Made by a program: the position numbers and the translations under genes. Under the pieces are notes generated by a model. It saw only the letters and a program-made list of their open reading frames with translations. It made no database searches and was not told the DNA's origin. Shown one piece after another: positions 36,118-43,797 of a stretch of DNA of 64,000 nucleotides. Numbering within the stretch: position 1 is the stretch's first letter; every line of letters begins with the position of its first letter. This DNA comes from Halobacillus litoralis. GTDB taxonomy: Bacteria; Bacillota; Bacilli; Bacillales; Halobacillaceae. The DNA lies in NCBI RefSeq assembly GCF_009856415.1, contig NZ_WMEZ01000001.1, positions 186,001-250,000 on the forward strand, read 5' to 3'.

Positions 36118-36185
36118 GGCAGGATTGTTGAAGACTCTACACTTAGCAACGAATCTGAAAACATCTCGAAACTGAGTCATCAACC
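36118..36185. repeat. Core-deleted copy of the repeat
   Basis: GGCAGGATTGTTGAAGACTC matches the left end of the element at 46.2 kb exactly, and ATCTCGAAACTGAGTC matches the standard right end, but only about 30 bases lie between. It looks like a solo or internally deleted derivative. Confidence 0.7.
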
Positions 36186-36259
36186 AAGAGTCTATATCGA
36201 AAAAGGAAAGCAAAATTGAATCGTGATTTTTCTGATGGCTTATGGTATTCTGAATCTAA

Positions 36260-36289
36260 TTGTTAACCGATAAATTTATAGGTTAACTA
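36260..36289 (+). promoter_or_regulatory. BirA operator upstream of bioB
   Basis: TTGTTAACC, 12 bases, GGTTAACTA: nearly the same half-sites as the BirA operator of the B. subtilis bio operon (TTGTTAACC ... GGTTAACAA). It lies 27 bases before the bioB start, so biotin-loaded BirA should repress the gene. Confidence 0.88.
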
Positions 36290-36316
36290 AATGAGTCATC
36301 AGAAAGGGGAATCTGT

Positions 36317-37306
36317 ATGTGGAGTCGTCTAGCGGAAAAATCGTTGAATGGAGAAGAAATCACAGATCAGGAAGCGTTTGATGTGTTGAACTGTCCAGAC
36401 GATGAACTTCTAAACTTATTACACCAAGCCTACCAAGTTAGGAAAACGCACTATGGAAACAAAGTGAAACTGAATATGATCGTCAATACGAAGTCCGGTT
36501 TCTGCCCGGAAAACTGTGGGTATTGCTCACAGTCCAGAGATTCGAGTGCCCCCATCCAAAAATACCGAATGATGGATAAGGACACGATCGTAAAAGGTGC
36601 TGAAAAGGCTTCTAGAATGGGATCGGGAACTTACTGTATCGTGGCAAGTGGGCGAGGTCCATCCAAGCGGGAGCTTGATATCGTCACATCAGCAGTCAAA
36701 GAAATCAAAGAAGCGTATGATATGAGAGTATGTGCGTGTCTAGGTTTATTGAAAGCTGAACAGGCAGAGCAATTGAAAGAAGCTGGCGTGGACCGCTACA
36801 ACCATAATATCAACACTTCAGAAAATCATCATGATGAAATAACGACAAGTCATACATATCATGACAGGGTTGGGACAGTGAGTCATGCCAAAGCGGCTGG
36901 CATTTCGCCTTGCTCCGGGGTCATCGTTGGGATGAAAGAGACGAAGCGGGACGTCATCGATATGGCACGTGCTTTGAAAGCTCTTGATGCAGACTCTATT
37001 CCGGTGAATTTTTTGCATGCCATTGATGGTACAGCATTAGAGGGGACGGATGAACTGACACCTTCCTACTGCTTGAAGGTCCTTTGCTTGTTCCGTTTCA
37101 TCAACCCAACGAAAGAAATACGTGTCTCCGGAGGTCGTGAAGTGAATTTACGGAGCCTTCAGCCGTTCAGTTTGTATCCCGCGAATTCCATTTTCATCGG
37201 TGATTACCTGACAACGGATGGACAGGAAAGTACGGAAGATCACCGAATGATCGAAGACCTCGGATTTGAAATCGACGTCGTTAATGCAGATAAGGTGATG
37301 ATGTGA
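36317..37306 (+). CDS. bioB: Biotin synthase
   Basis: A 329-residue radical-SAM enzyme that inserts sulfur into dethiobiotin. The 4Fe-4S motif is CPENCGYC (Cys63, Cys67, Cys70); other conserved parts are YNHNINTSENHHDEI and INPTKEIRVSGGREVNLRS, which carries the Arg ligand of the second cluster. AAAGGGG precedes the ATG. It is a single gene: bioWAFDI are not in the window, so the remainder of the pathway must be elsewhere or biotin precursors are taken up. It carries its own BirA operator and terminator. Confidence 0.95.
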   Translation: MWSRLAEKSLNGEEITDQEAFDVLNCPDDELLNLLHQAYQVRKTHYGNKVKLNMIVNTKSGFCPENCGYCSQSRDSSAPIQKYRMMDKDTIVKGAEKASRMGSGTYCIVASGRGPSKRELDIVTSAVKEIKEAYDMRVCACLGLLKAEQAEQLKEAGVDRYNHNINTSENHHDEITTSHTYHDRVGTVSHAKAAGISPCSGVIVGMKETKRDVIDMARALKALDADSIPVNFLHAIDGTALEGTDELTPSYCLKVLCLFRFINPTKEIRVSGGREVNLRSLQPFSLYPANSIFIGDYLTTDGQESTEDHRMIEDLGFEIDVVNADKVMM

Positions 37307-37307
37307 G

Positions 37308-37337
37308 AAAACTGCCAAACGGCAGTTTTTTCTTTTT
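37308..37337 (+). terminator. Rho-independent terminator after bioB
   Basis: Stem AAACTGCC / GGCAGTTT, 4-base loop, T run. Confidence 0.88.
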
Positions 37338-37381
37338 GTGAAGATAATGATCTGTTCGTGTACACAATATCCATACATCTA

Positions 37382-37428
37382 TTGATATAGTACAGAATAA
37401 CAATTAGAATTAAATGTAAGCGCTTAAT
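37382..37428 (+). promoter_or_regulatory. Promoter with cre site for the acyl-CoA ligase gene
   Basis: TTGATA (37382-37387), 17-base spacer, TAGAAT (37405-37410). TGTAAGCGCTTAAT at 37415-37428 fits the CcpA cre pattern (TGWAANCGNTNWCA) except at the last bases and covers the likely transcription start, predicting glucose repression. Confidence 0.7.
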
Positions 37429-37457
37429 AATTTTTCCGAAAAGGGAGAGGGTATCCG

Positions 37458-39032
37458 ATGCATGTTCCATTGATATTGACTGAATTTCTGGATAGGGCGG
37501 TACATTTGTATGGAGAAAAGCCGGCGATCATTGATGAGGACTGGACACTGACTTACCGCGAGTTGAACGCTCGGGTCAACCAGTTATCAAGAGGGCTTGA
37601 ATCTTTAGGAGTGAAGAAAGGGGACAAGGTCGCTTATCTTGCACCGAATTCGACAGAGATGCTTGAAGGGTTCTACGGTGTCTTCCAGCTGGGGGCCGTC
37701 ATGACCCCGTTAAATACAAGGTTGAAGCCGGCGGACTACCGTTTCATTTTAGAGCATAGTGAAAGTAAAGTGCTCCTCGTCGATCATACTCTCCTGCCGT
37801 TAGTACAAGAGGTTGTCCAGGACCTTCCTTCCATAGAAAAAGTGATTGTGCATGGGGATCCTTCCAAGGAAGGGTATGAGTCTTGGCTGTCCCAATTTTC
37901 ACCCGACACTTTTGATCGGGAGAATGTAGAGGAGACAGACATCGCCTCTTTACTTTACACAAGCGGAACGACTGGAGATCCTAAGGGGGTATTGCTAAGC
38001 CACCGGTCCAATTACCTCCATGCTTTGTCATCCATGCATCACTTAAGGGTTTCCGACCAGGATACTCTACTCCATGTCCTGCCGATGTTCCATGTGAATG
38101 GGTGGGGATCTCCTTTTTATTATACGGCGAACGGTGCTACACAAGTGATGCTTCGTAAAACCGATCCAGAATTAATTTTAAATAAAGTAGAGAAATACAA
38201 TGTGTCCGTGCTACATATGGCGCCTACCGTGTTAAACATGGTCATCGGGGCGTACGAAGAGAAGCAGCCATCGATTGACCAAGACGTAAGAGTCGTAATC
38301 GCAGGTTCCGCTCCTCCTCCCGCGTTCGTGCGGAAAGTGGAAGAAGACTTGAAATGGAAATTCGTTCAGGTGTACGGGATGACGGAGATTTCACCATTAA
38401 TCACTACGTCTGAACTGCGATCGATGGATGTGGACCGACCAGCGGAAGAGCGTTATCGACTGAAAGCGAAAGCTGGTTACAGCATGATCGGCAGCCAAGT
38501 GAAGGTTGTGGATGAGTTGGGAGAAGAGGTACCGAGCGACGGAAAATCTATAGGGGAAATCGTAACCAAATCAAACAATGTGATGGAAGGCTATTATAAG
38601 AATGTGGAAGCAACCAATGAAGCGATAAGAGATGGGTGGCTTCATACGGGAGATATGGCTGTGGTTGATGACGGAGGGAATATAGAAATTGTCGATCGTA
38701 AGAAAGATGTCATCATCAGTGGAGGAGAAAACATATCTTCCATTGAAGTGGAAGCTGCCTTATATGAACACCCGTCTATCCTTGAAGCGGCAGTCGTTGC
38801 TGTTCCGGATGAAAAGTGGGGAGAGGTACCCCATGCGGTAGTCGTGGTGAAAGAAGGAGAAACCCTCTCAGAAGAAGAGGTGATTCTGTTTTGCCGTGAG
38901 AAGCTGGCTCATTTCAAAGCACCAAAAAGCGTAACATTTATCGAAGAATTACCGAAAACAGCGTCTGGAAAGATCCAGAAAGTCGTCATTCGGAAGAAGT
39001 TTTGGAAAGACCACAATCGAATGGTCAATTAA
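37458..39032 (+). CDS. Long/medium-chain acyl-CoA ligase (AMP-binding)
   Basis: A 524-residue ANL-superfamily adenylating enzyme. The P-loop is YTSGTTGDPKGVLLSH, the A5 motif VYGMTEISPL, the hinge region DRKKDVIISGGENISS, and the C-terminal catalytic Lys is in PKTASGKIQK. The substrate pocket text LPMFHVNGWGSPFYY is that of the fatty-acyl/DmdB-like group, so a medium or long carboxylate is likely. GGGAGAGG precedes the ATG. It is monocistronic with a cre site in the promoter, in line with use of fatty acids when sugars are absent. Confidence 0.88.
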   Translation: MHVPLILTEFLDRAVHLYGEKPAIIDEDWTLTYRELNARVNQLSRGLESLGVKKGDKVAYLAPNSTEMLEGFYGVFQLGAVMTPLNTRLKPADYRFILEHSESKVLLVDHTLLPLVQEVVQDLPSIEKVIVHGDPSKEGYESWLSQFSPDTFDRENVEETDIASLLYTSGTTGDPKGVLLSHRSNYLHALSSMHHLRVSDQDTLLHVLPMFHVNGWGSPFYYTANGATQVMLRKTDPELILNKVEKYNVSVLHMAPTVLNMVIGAYEEKQPSIDQDVRVVIAGSAPPPAFVRKVEEDLKWKFVQVYGMTEISPLITTSELRSMDVDRPAEERYRLKAKAGYSMIGSQVKVVDELGEEVPSDGKSIGEIVTKSNNVMEGYYKNVEATNEAIRDGWLHTGDMAVVDDGGNIEIVDRKKDVIISGGENISSIEVEAALYEHPSILEAAVVAVPDEKWGEVPHAVVVVKEGETLSEEEVILFCREKLAHFKAPKSVTFIEELPKTASGKIQKVVIRKKFWKDHNRMVN

Positions 39033-39044
39033 AGAAGGTTCCAT

Positions 39045-39075
39045 TAGCCTAAAGCCGACGCTTTAGGCTTTTTTT
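39045..39075 (+). terminator. Rho-independent terminator
   Basis: Stem AGCCTAAAG / CTTTAGGCT, 6-base loop, seven T residues. Confidence 0.88.
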
Positions 39076-39238
39076 GTTTGGGAATTTTTAAAATGTCCCA
39101 GCTGTGTAAACGTATGAAATGGTGTAATCGGGAACCGCATTTGTATTCAGCAGATGAAAACATACGGCATAAGACCTTGTTCTGGAAAAAAAGGTCATAC
39201 TCTGCTTAAATGTTCATTGGAAACAAGAGGTTTTATTG

Positions 39239-39266
39239 TTGACATATATACCTTATAGGGTATAAA
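39239..39266 (+). promoter_or_regulatory. Promoter with CstR/CsoR-like operator
   Basis: TTGACA (39239-39244), 16-base spacer, TATAAA (39261-39266). The dyad TATACCTTATAGGGTATA (39247-39264) fills the spacer and overlaps the -10. It is close to the ATACC...GGTAT operators of CstR/CsoR-type repressors, which respond to persulfides or copper; the two rhodanese genes downstream favour a persulfide sensor. Confidence 0.65.
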
Positions 39267-39300
39267 ATGTTTTTAGTTCAAGACAAAAAGGAGGAACATC

Positions 39301-39684
39301 ATGTCATTTGTATTAATTGTAACGTTAGTCGTTGGAGCGGGGCTTTTTATCCTTCACCGTTATCTCCCGGTCTCTCATGTGAAGAAGATGGACATGTCCG
39401 AAATAACTGCAAAAAATGATGACATGGTCGTTCCTGTTGATACGAGGGATTATCAAACGTCATCTCATGATAAAATGGAACATGCGGTTTGTCTGCCACT
39501 GGCATATCTCGAAAGGCACCATCAAGATATCCCACAGCGCCCGATTGTTCTGATCTGTTCAGATGAAGTTGAAAAGAATTTGGCAGCGAGACTGCTGAAA
39601 AGAAAAGGGTATGAAGTGATTGGGTATACCATCCCGGTTCAGCACCAGGAGTGCCGGGCGATGCCCTGTATGATTGAAAAGTAA
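39301..39684 (+). CDS. Membrane-anchored rhodanese-like protein (first)
   Basis: A 127-residue protein with an N-terminal helix (FVLIVTLVVGAGLFILH) and a divergent rhodanese domain. The active-loop Cys is in IVLICSDEVEKN, but the loop lacks the usual CxxGxRS form. Extra Cys residues at the C-terminus (QECRAMPCMIEK) may form a second thiol site. AGGAGG precedes the ATG. It is the first gene behind the CstR-like operator; the second rhodanese gene begins 12 bp after its stop. A role in persulfide handling is inferred. Confidence 0.7.
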   Translation: MSFVLIVTLVVGAGLFILHRYLPVSHVKKMDMSEITAKNDDMVVPVDTRDYQTSSHDKMEHAVCLPLAYLERHHQDIPQRPIVLICSDEVEKNLAARLLKRKGYEVIGYTIPVQHQECRAMPCMIEK

Positions 39685-39696
39685 GGGGTGAAACAA

Positions 39697-40059
39697 ATGG
39701 AAGCTATCCTCCCATGGATCATTGGAGTGTTACTCGGTTGGTTCATAATTAAAAAGCTTTTACCAGTAAAAGGGGTTCAGAATATAACTGTCCAAGAAAC
39801 ACAGAAGCGTTTGAAAGAAAAAAATGTGCAATGGATTGATGTTCGGACGCCTGGTGAATATCGAGCGAATCACAAAAAGCCATTTAAAAATGTACCTCTC
39901 TCTGATCTTGCAAAACGATCGGGCGAATTGGACCGCAATCAGGAAATCGTTTTAATTTGTCAAAGCGGGATGAGAAGTATGAACGCAGCGAAAGTATTGA
40001 AAAAGCAAGGGTTTGATAAAATCACCAACGTTAAAGGTGGCATGAGTGCTTGGGGGTGA
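39697..40059 (+). CDS. Membrane-anchored rhodanese (second)
   Basis: A 120-residue protein with one N-terminal helix (ILPWIIGVLLGWFIIKKLL) and a complete rhodanese domain: WIDVRTPGEYRANH, then the active loop LICQSGMRS with the catalytic Cys, and FDKITNVKGGMSAW at the end. It resembles B. subtilis YqhL/YtwF-type proteins. ATG 39697 has AAGGGG 8 bases upstream; GTG 39688 overlaps that site. Sulfurtransferase activity at the membrane is expected. Confidence 0.87.
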   Translation: MEAILPWIIGVLLGWFIIKKLLPVKGVQNITVQETQKRLKEKNVQWIDVRTPGEYRANHKKPFKNVPLSDLAKRSGELDRNQEIVLICQSGMRSMNAAKVLKKQGFDKITNVKGGMSAWG

Positions 40060-40075
40060 CCAATGTTCCCTCACG

Positions 40076-40107
40076 AAAAAGATCAGTAGAATCTGGTCTT
40101 TTTTTAT
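40076..40107 (+). terminator. Rho-independent terminator
   Basis: Stem AAAGATCAG / CTGGTCTTT (one G-T pair), 6-base loop, T run. Confidence 0.8.
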
Positions 40108-40161
40108 TATCTAAACTTATCGTGCAGCCTGCTCGTATTTGTAGGGGACAGAGGTGATGAT

Positions 40162-40455
40162 ATGTTATGGGTATATATATTAGTTGGAGCTGTCGGTATT
40201 GGATTGTTGGTTTTGTTCAATACGTTGATGGGTTACCGGAAAGGCCATATACAAATTGATTTTGATAAGAGGCATATCGATCATCAGGCGTATGTCGAGG
40301 CCATTGAAAAAGAATTGATTGAAAGAGGACACGATGTTCATTACGAAGGGGATTACACTTTTATCGTGGATGAAAAACCATACGTCTTTTTTGAAAGGAA
40401 TGTTCCTATAGGTGGTGTTCCTTTGCAACGTACGATATTGAAACCTCAAAAATAA
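40162..40455 (+). CDS. Hypothetical membrane protein
   Basis: A 97-residue protein with one N-terminal helix (VYILVGAVGIGLLVLFNTLM) and a mixed soluble domain (VEAIEKELIERGHDVHYEGDY). No family recognised. It stands alone between two terminators; GAGGTGAT precedes the ATG. Confidence 0.6.
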   Translation: MLWVYILVGAVGIGLLVLFNTLMGYRKGHIQIDFDKRHIDHQAYVEAIEKELIERGHDVHYEGDYTFIVDEKPYVFFERNVPIGGVPLQRTILKPQK

Positions 40456-40462
40456 CGACTGT

Positions 40463-40493
40463 AAAACCAGTTCCTGCAGGGTACTGGTTTTTT
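40463..40493 (+). terminator. Rho-independent terminator
   Basis: Stem AAAACCAGT / ACTGGTTTT with an 11-base loop and T run. Confidence 0.85.
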
Positions 40494-40576
40494 GTGTGGA
40501 TTCACTTCCGTTTTTTAGCTGGGATAAGAGAGCTTTTTACCCGCAAACTAATGAAAAAAGGAAAGGGGTGCTTCAC

Positions 40577-41332
40577 TTGAAGACATTCACCCTGTCTCTT
40601 TTATTTCTGATGATTATTGTTTACATGAGTGTTGTAAGCGTTTACGCTAATAATCATCCCAGGAATTATTATGAGGAACAAGGAACGGCGATTTGGGATG
40701 TGCCTATTTCATCAAAGTATATAGCGATCACTTTTGATGATGGTCCAAGTTCAGAGTACACGCCGGAAATATTGGATATTTTACAGGAGTATAACGCCAA
40801 AGCGACATTTTTTGTAGTAGGATCAAGAGCTCAGGAAAATCCGGCGCTCATCAAGTCGATGGTGAAGAGTGGTCACGAGCTTGCCAACCACAGTTTTCAT
40901 CACCCGGACTTTACGGGCATAACGAAAGAAGAACTGATCCATGAAATGGACAATACGTCAGAAGTTCTTGAAAGTTTGACCGGGGCACCGCCGAGATTGT
41001 TTCGTCCACCTGGAGGCGTCTATAACGATATTATTGTCAATACGGCCAATGAAGAAGGTTATATGGTAGTCATGTGGTCCTGGCATCAAGATACGCGGGA
41101 CTGGAAAAGCCCTGGTGTCCATAATATTGTAAAAACCGTATTAAACAATACGAGAAATGGTGACATTGTCCTTTTTCACGATTTTGGAGGCGATCGTTCA
41201 CAGACGATTGCAGCCTTAAAACAGATTCTGCCTAAACTAAAAGATGAAGGATACCAATTTGTTACCGTATCAGAATTACTTCAAAAACATACAAAATATA
41301 ACCTCCTTCATGGTGTTAATGGAGTAGAATGA
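40577..41332 (+). CDS. Secreted polysaccharide deacetylase
   Basis: A 251-residue family 4 carbohydrate esterase. An N-terminal signal or anchor (TFTLSLLFLMIIVYMSVVSVYA) is followed by a NodB domain with all five motifs: TFDDGPS (Asp54, Asp55), HELANHSFHHPDF, RLFRPPGGVYN, WSWHQDTRDW and IVLFHDFGG. Substrates in this group are peptidoglycan GlcNAc/MurNAc, chitin or similar. TTG 40577 is preceded by AAAGGGG at 9 bases; the longer ORF from ATG 40496 begins inside the previous terminator. Confidence 0.88.
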   Translation: MKTFTLSLLFLMIIVYMSVVSVYANNHPRNYYEEQGTAIWDVPISSKYIAITFDDGPSSEYTPEILDILQEYNAKATFFVVGSRAQENPALIKSMVKSGHELANHSFHHPDFTGITKEELIHEMDNTSEVLESLTGAPPRLFRPPGGVYNDIIVNTANEEGYMVVMWSWHQDTRDWKSPGVHNIVKTVLNNTRNGDIVLFHDFGGDRSQTIAALKQILPKLKDEGYQFVTVSELLQKHTKYNLLHGVNGVE

Positions 41333-41337
41333 TCCCT

Positions 41338-41366
41338 GATCCCAAAATTTTGGGATCTTTTTTTTA
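41338..41366 (+). terminator. Rho-independent terminator
   Basis: Perfect GATCCCAAAATTTTGGGATC followed by nine or more T residues. Confidence 0.9.
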
Positions 41367-41435
41367 TTTAAATATGTTAAAAAAGACTGTGACGAAGGCT
41401 TTTTAAGCAACTTAAGAATTTGCATTCATACCCTA

Positions 41436-41521
41436 TGTTAAGAAACCTGACATTTATAGTTGTGTAAATATTGCGACTTTGATACAATGCTTAATAACAT
41501 AAGATGTTATAAAATCTAACA
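41436..41521 (+). promoter_or_regulatory. amtB control region with two GlnR/TnrA boxes
   Basis: Two perfect TGTNA-N7-TNACA boxes: TGTTAAGAAACCTGACA (41436-41452) and TGTTATAAAATCTAACA (41505-41521). Between them lies a promoter TTGTGT (41460-41465), 17 bases, TACAAT (41483-41488). Box 1 is centred about 50 bases before the predicted start of transcription, the position used by TnrA for activation. Box 2 lies at about +18, where binding would repress. Confidence 0.88.
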
Positions 41522-41538
41522 TAAGGGGAGTTAAGAGA

Positions 41539-42804
41539 ATGGATGCTACTTTTTTGATGAACAATCTTTGGATCATCGTCTGTACGATCCTGGTTTTATT
41601 GATGCAAGGGGGCTTTATCCTACTAGAAGCAGGGTCGACACGAATGAAAAATGCCGGCCATATTGCAGGGAAGACGGTTTTTACGATAGGCATCGTTTCT
41701 GTGGTATTCTGGGCATTAGGATACGGATTGATTTATGGGGAAGGAAATGGATTTATTGGCTTTTCTAATTTCTTTTATGGGGATGCAACGACGATGGGGG
41801 AAGGCTTAGCTGGTTCTACAGACTTCCTGTTTCAGCTGGCGTTTGCAGCCATTGCGATGACGATCGCTTTTGGTGGTTTTGCTGAGAGGGCAAAACTCGT
41901 CGCTTACGTGATTTTCGCTATTTTATTTTCTGTTCTCGTTTATCCTGTGATTGCGCACTGGATCTGGGGCGGCGGCTGGTTAGGTGAACACGGGAAGCAG
42001 GATTTTGCCGGTTCAACGGTTGTCCACTTGACAGGTGCTATGGCAGCTTTAGCGGCAACAATCATCTTAAAACCCCGAATCGGTAAATACAACAAAGATG
42101 GTTCATCAAATGAGATTGCTGGCCATAACCAAGTGTTTACAGCATTAGGAGTGCTCCTCCTATGGGTCGGCTGGTTTGGATTTAATGCTGGAAGCACGTT
42201 CGGTGTAGCGGATGCGTTCTTTGGTTATGTCGCTCTTAACACACAATTGGCAGCTGGTGCTGGTGCCATCGGTGCGATGTTGATGGTTTGGGCAGTGACT
42301 GGAAAAGCAGATGTACCGACAACACTGAATGGTGCCCTCGCTGGTCTTGTTGCGATTACAGCATCTTGTGCTTTCGTTGAACCTTGGGCAGCCGTTTTAA
42401 TTGGCTTGATCGGTGGTGGGATTGTATTCTTCAGCATGCGTTTCTTTGATAAAAGAAGAATCGATGATCCGATTTTCGCTCTTTCTGTCCACGGTGTCGT
42501 AGGTGTATGGGGAACATTGTCCAATGGTTTGTTCGCCACACCAGAACTTGCTTCTGTGGGTCGTCCTGGTTTGTTTTATGGTGGTGGATTTGAGCAGTTA
42601 TGGGTGCAGACGCTCGGAGTTGTAAGTAGTGGGTTGTATGCGTTCATCGTTTCTTTCCTCATTCTTAAAATTATGGATAAGGCGATGGGTGGCCTTCGTG
42701 TATCGGAAGAGGAAGAAATCATGGGTCTTGACTTAAGTGAACACGGCGGTTATGGATACCCGGAAAATTTGACGCCTCCTCAAAAGACAAAATCAGGAGC
42801 GTAA
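41539..42804 (+). CDS. amtB: Ammonium transporter (AmtB/NrgA)
   Basis: A 421-residue Amt channel with about eleven helices. Family landmarks: LMQGGFILLEAGSTRMKN, ALGYGLIYGEGNGFIG, the pore histidine regions STVVHLTGAMAALAATIIL and FALSVHGVVGVWGTL, and LLWVGWFGFNAGST. It moves ammonium/ammonia inward during nitrogen limitation. AAGGGGAG precedes the ATG. Unlike most Bacillus loci, no glnK (nrgB) follows; two genes for a nucleotidyltransferase-like protein and an exonuclease do. Confidence 0.94.
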   Translation: MDATFLMNNLWIIVCTILVLLMQGGFILLEAGSTRMKNAGHIAGKTVFTIGIVSVVFWALGYGLIYGEGNGFIGFSNFFYGDATTMGEGLAGSTDFLFQLAFAAIAMTIAFGGFAERAKLVAYVIFAILFSVLVYPVIAHWIWGGGWLGEHGKQDFAGSTVVHLTGAMAALAATIILKPRIGKYNKDGSSNEIAGHNQVFTALGVLLLWVGWFGFNAGSTFGVADAFFGYVALNTQLAAGAGAIGAMLMVWAVTGKADVPTTLNGALAGLVAITASCAFVEPWAAVLIGLIGGGIVFFSMRFFDKRRIDDPIFALSVHGVVGVWGTLSNGLFATPELASVGRPGLFYGGGFEQLWVQTLGVVSSGLYAFIVSFLILKIMDKAMGGLRVSEEEEIMGLDLSEHGGYGYPENLTPPQKTKSGA

Positions 42805-42831
42805 AAGACGGAATCATAAAGGATGGGATGG

Positions 42832-43797
42832 ATGTTCAAAACATATGAAGAAATCAGAGTGTGGCGGGAAGAAATGATTGAATCGGTGAGTGGTGATCAT
42901 TTGCAGCTGAATGCTTTTCACGATCAATTGATCCACCATACTTTCCATCTGTCAAAAGAAAAGATTGAACGCGAGCAGGGGCCCCCTCCTGCTCCTTTTG
43001 CATTTTTTCTGATGGGGAGTGCGGGCAGATATGAGCAGTCGTTATGGAGTGATCAAGATCACGGCATTCTGTTTGATGGGGACGAGAAGCATCAGGACTA
43101 TTTTTTATCACTGGGAGAAGAAATCAGAGAAGGGATGGCCGTCGTCGGTTATGAACGATGTGAGGGAAACGTGATGGCTTCCAACCCTTTATGGTGTCAA
43201 TCCGTGGAAGTATTCACGCTACAAATCTCAAAGTGGTTGAAAGATGCGGAGTGGCAGTCTCTGAGGCATTTCCTTATTTTCTTCGACTCTAGAGTGTTGG
43301 TGGGCGAATCAGCCTTGCTGCTCAAAGTTAAAGAGACTTCTTTCGCAGTTATCGAGGGTGAACCGGAAATTTTCACGAGGTTGATGAATAATGTCAATTA
43401 CGTGAAAAAGGGTGTAGGAGTTTTTGGACAGCTGCTGCCGGATTACAGTGGAGAGAAAAAAGGTCATTTCAATCTCAAACAAACCGTCTATTTTCCATAT
43501 ATTAATGCTTTGAGAATTCTGTCCCTTTTTCAACAGGTCACCAAATCTTCAACCTTATCAAGATTCGGAGCGTTGCGTTCCCTCTACCCCACTCTTTCTG
43601 AATATGAGAATGGGTTCCGGCAATTCCTTCAGCAAAGGTTGGAACTGAAAAAAGATGCTGCCAATTATCAAAATGTCCACGTGGTTAAAGTGGAACATTT
43701 ATCAAAAGAGGAGAAAAAGCAGTTAAAAAACCAGGTCAAAAGTGCCCAAAAACTATATCAAATGGCGAAATCCATTGTTAAAGAAGGTCAATCATGA
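42832..43797 (+). CDS. DUF294 nucleotidyltransferase-like protein
   Basis: A 321-residue protein. Residues 60-80 read MGSAGRYEQSLWSDQDHGIL, the GSxxRxExxxxSDxDxGI core of the DUF294/GlnD-like nucleotidyltransferase domain, with Asp74 and Asp76 as likely metal ligands. The C-terminal half (about 160-300) corresponds to the helical DUF294_C domain. No CBS or cyclic-nucleotide domain is fused, in contrast to many relatives. AAAGG is 9 bases from ATG 42832 but abuts ATG 42823. It lies 27 bp after amtB and overlaps the exonuclease gene by 4 bases. Confidence 0.83.
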   Translation: MFKTYEEIRVWREEMIESVSGDHLQLNAFHDQLIHHTFHLSKEKIEREQGPPPAPFAFFLMGSAGRYEQSLWSDQDHGILFDGDEKHQDYFLSLGEEIREGMAVVGYERCEGNVMASNPLWCQSVEVFTLQISKWLKDAEWQSLRHFLIFFDSRVLVGESALLLKVKETSFAVIEGEPEIFTRLMNNVNYVKKGVGVFGQLLPDYSGEKKGHFNLKQTVYFPYINALRILSLFQQVTKSSTLSRFGALRSLYPTLSEYENGFRQFLQQRLELKKDAANYQNVHVVKVEHLSKEEKKQLKNQVKSAQKLYQMAKSIVKEGQS

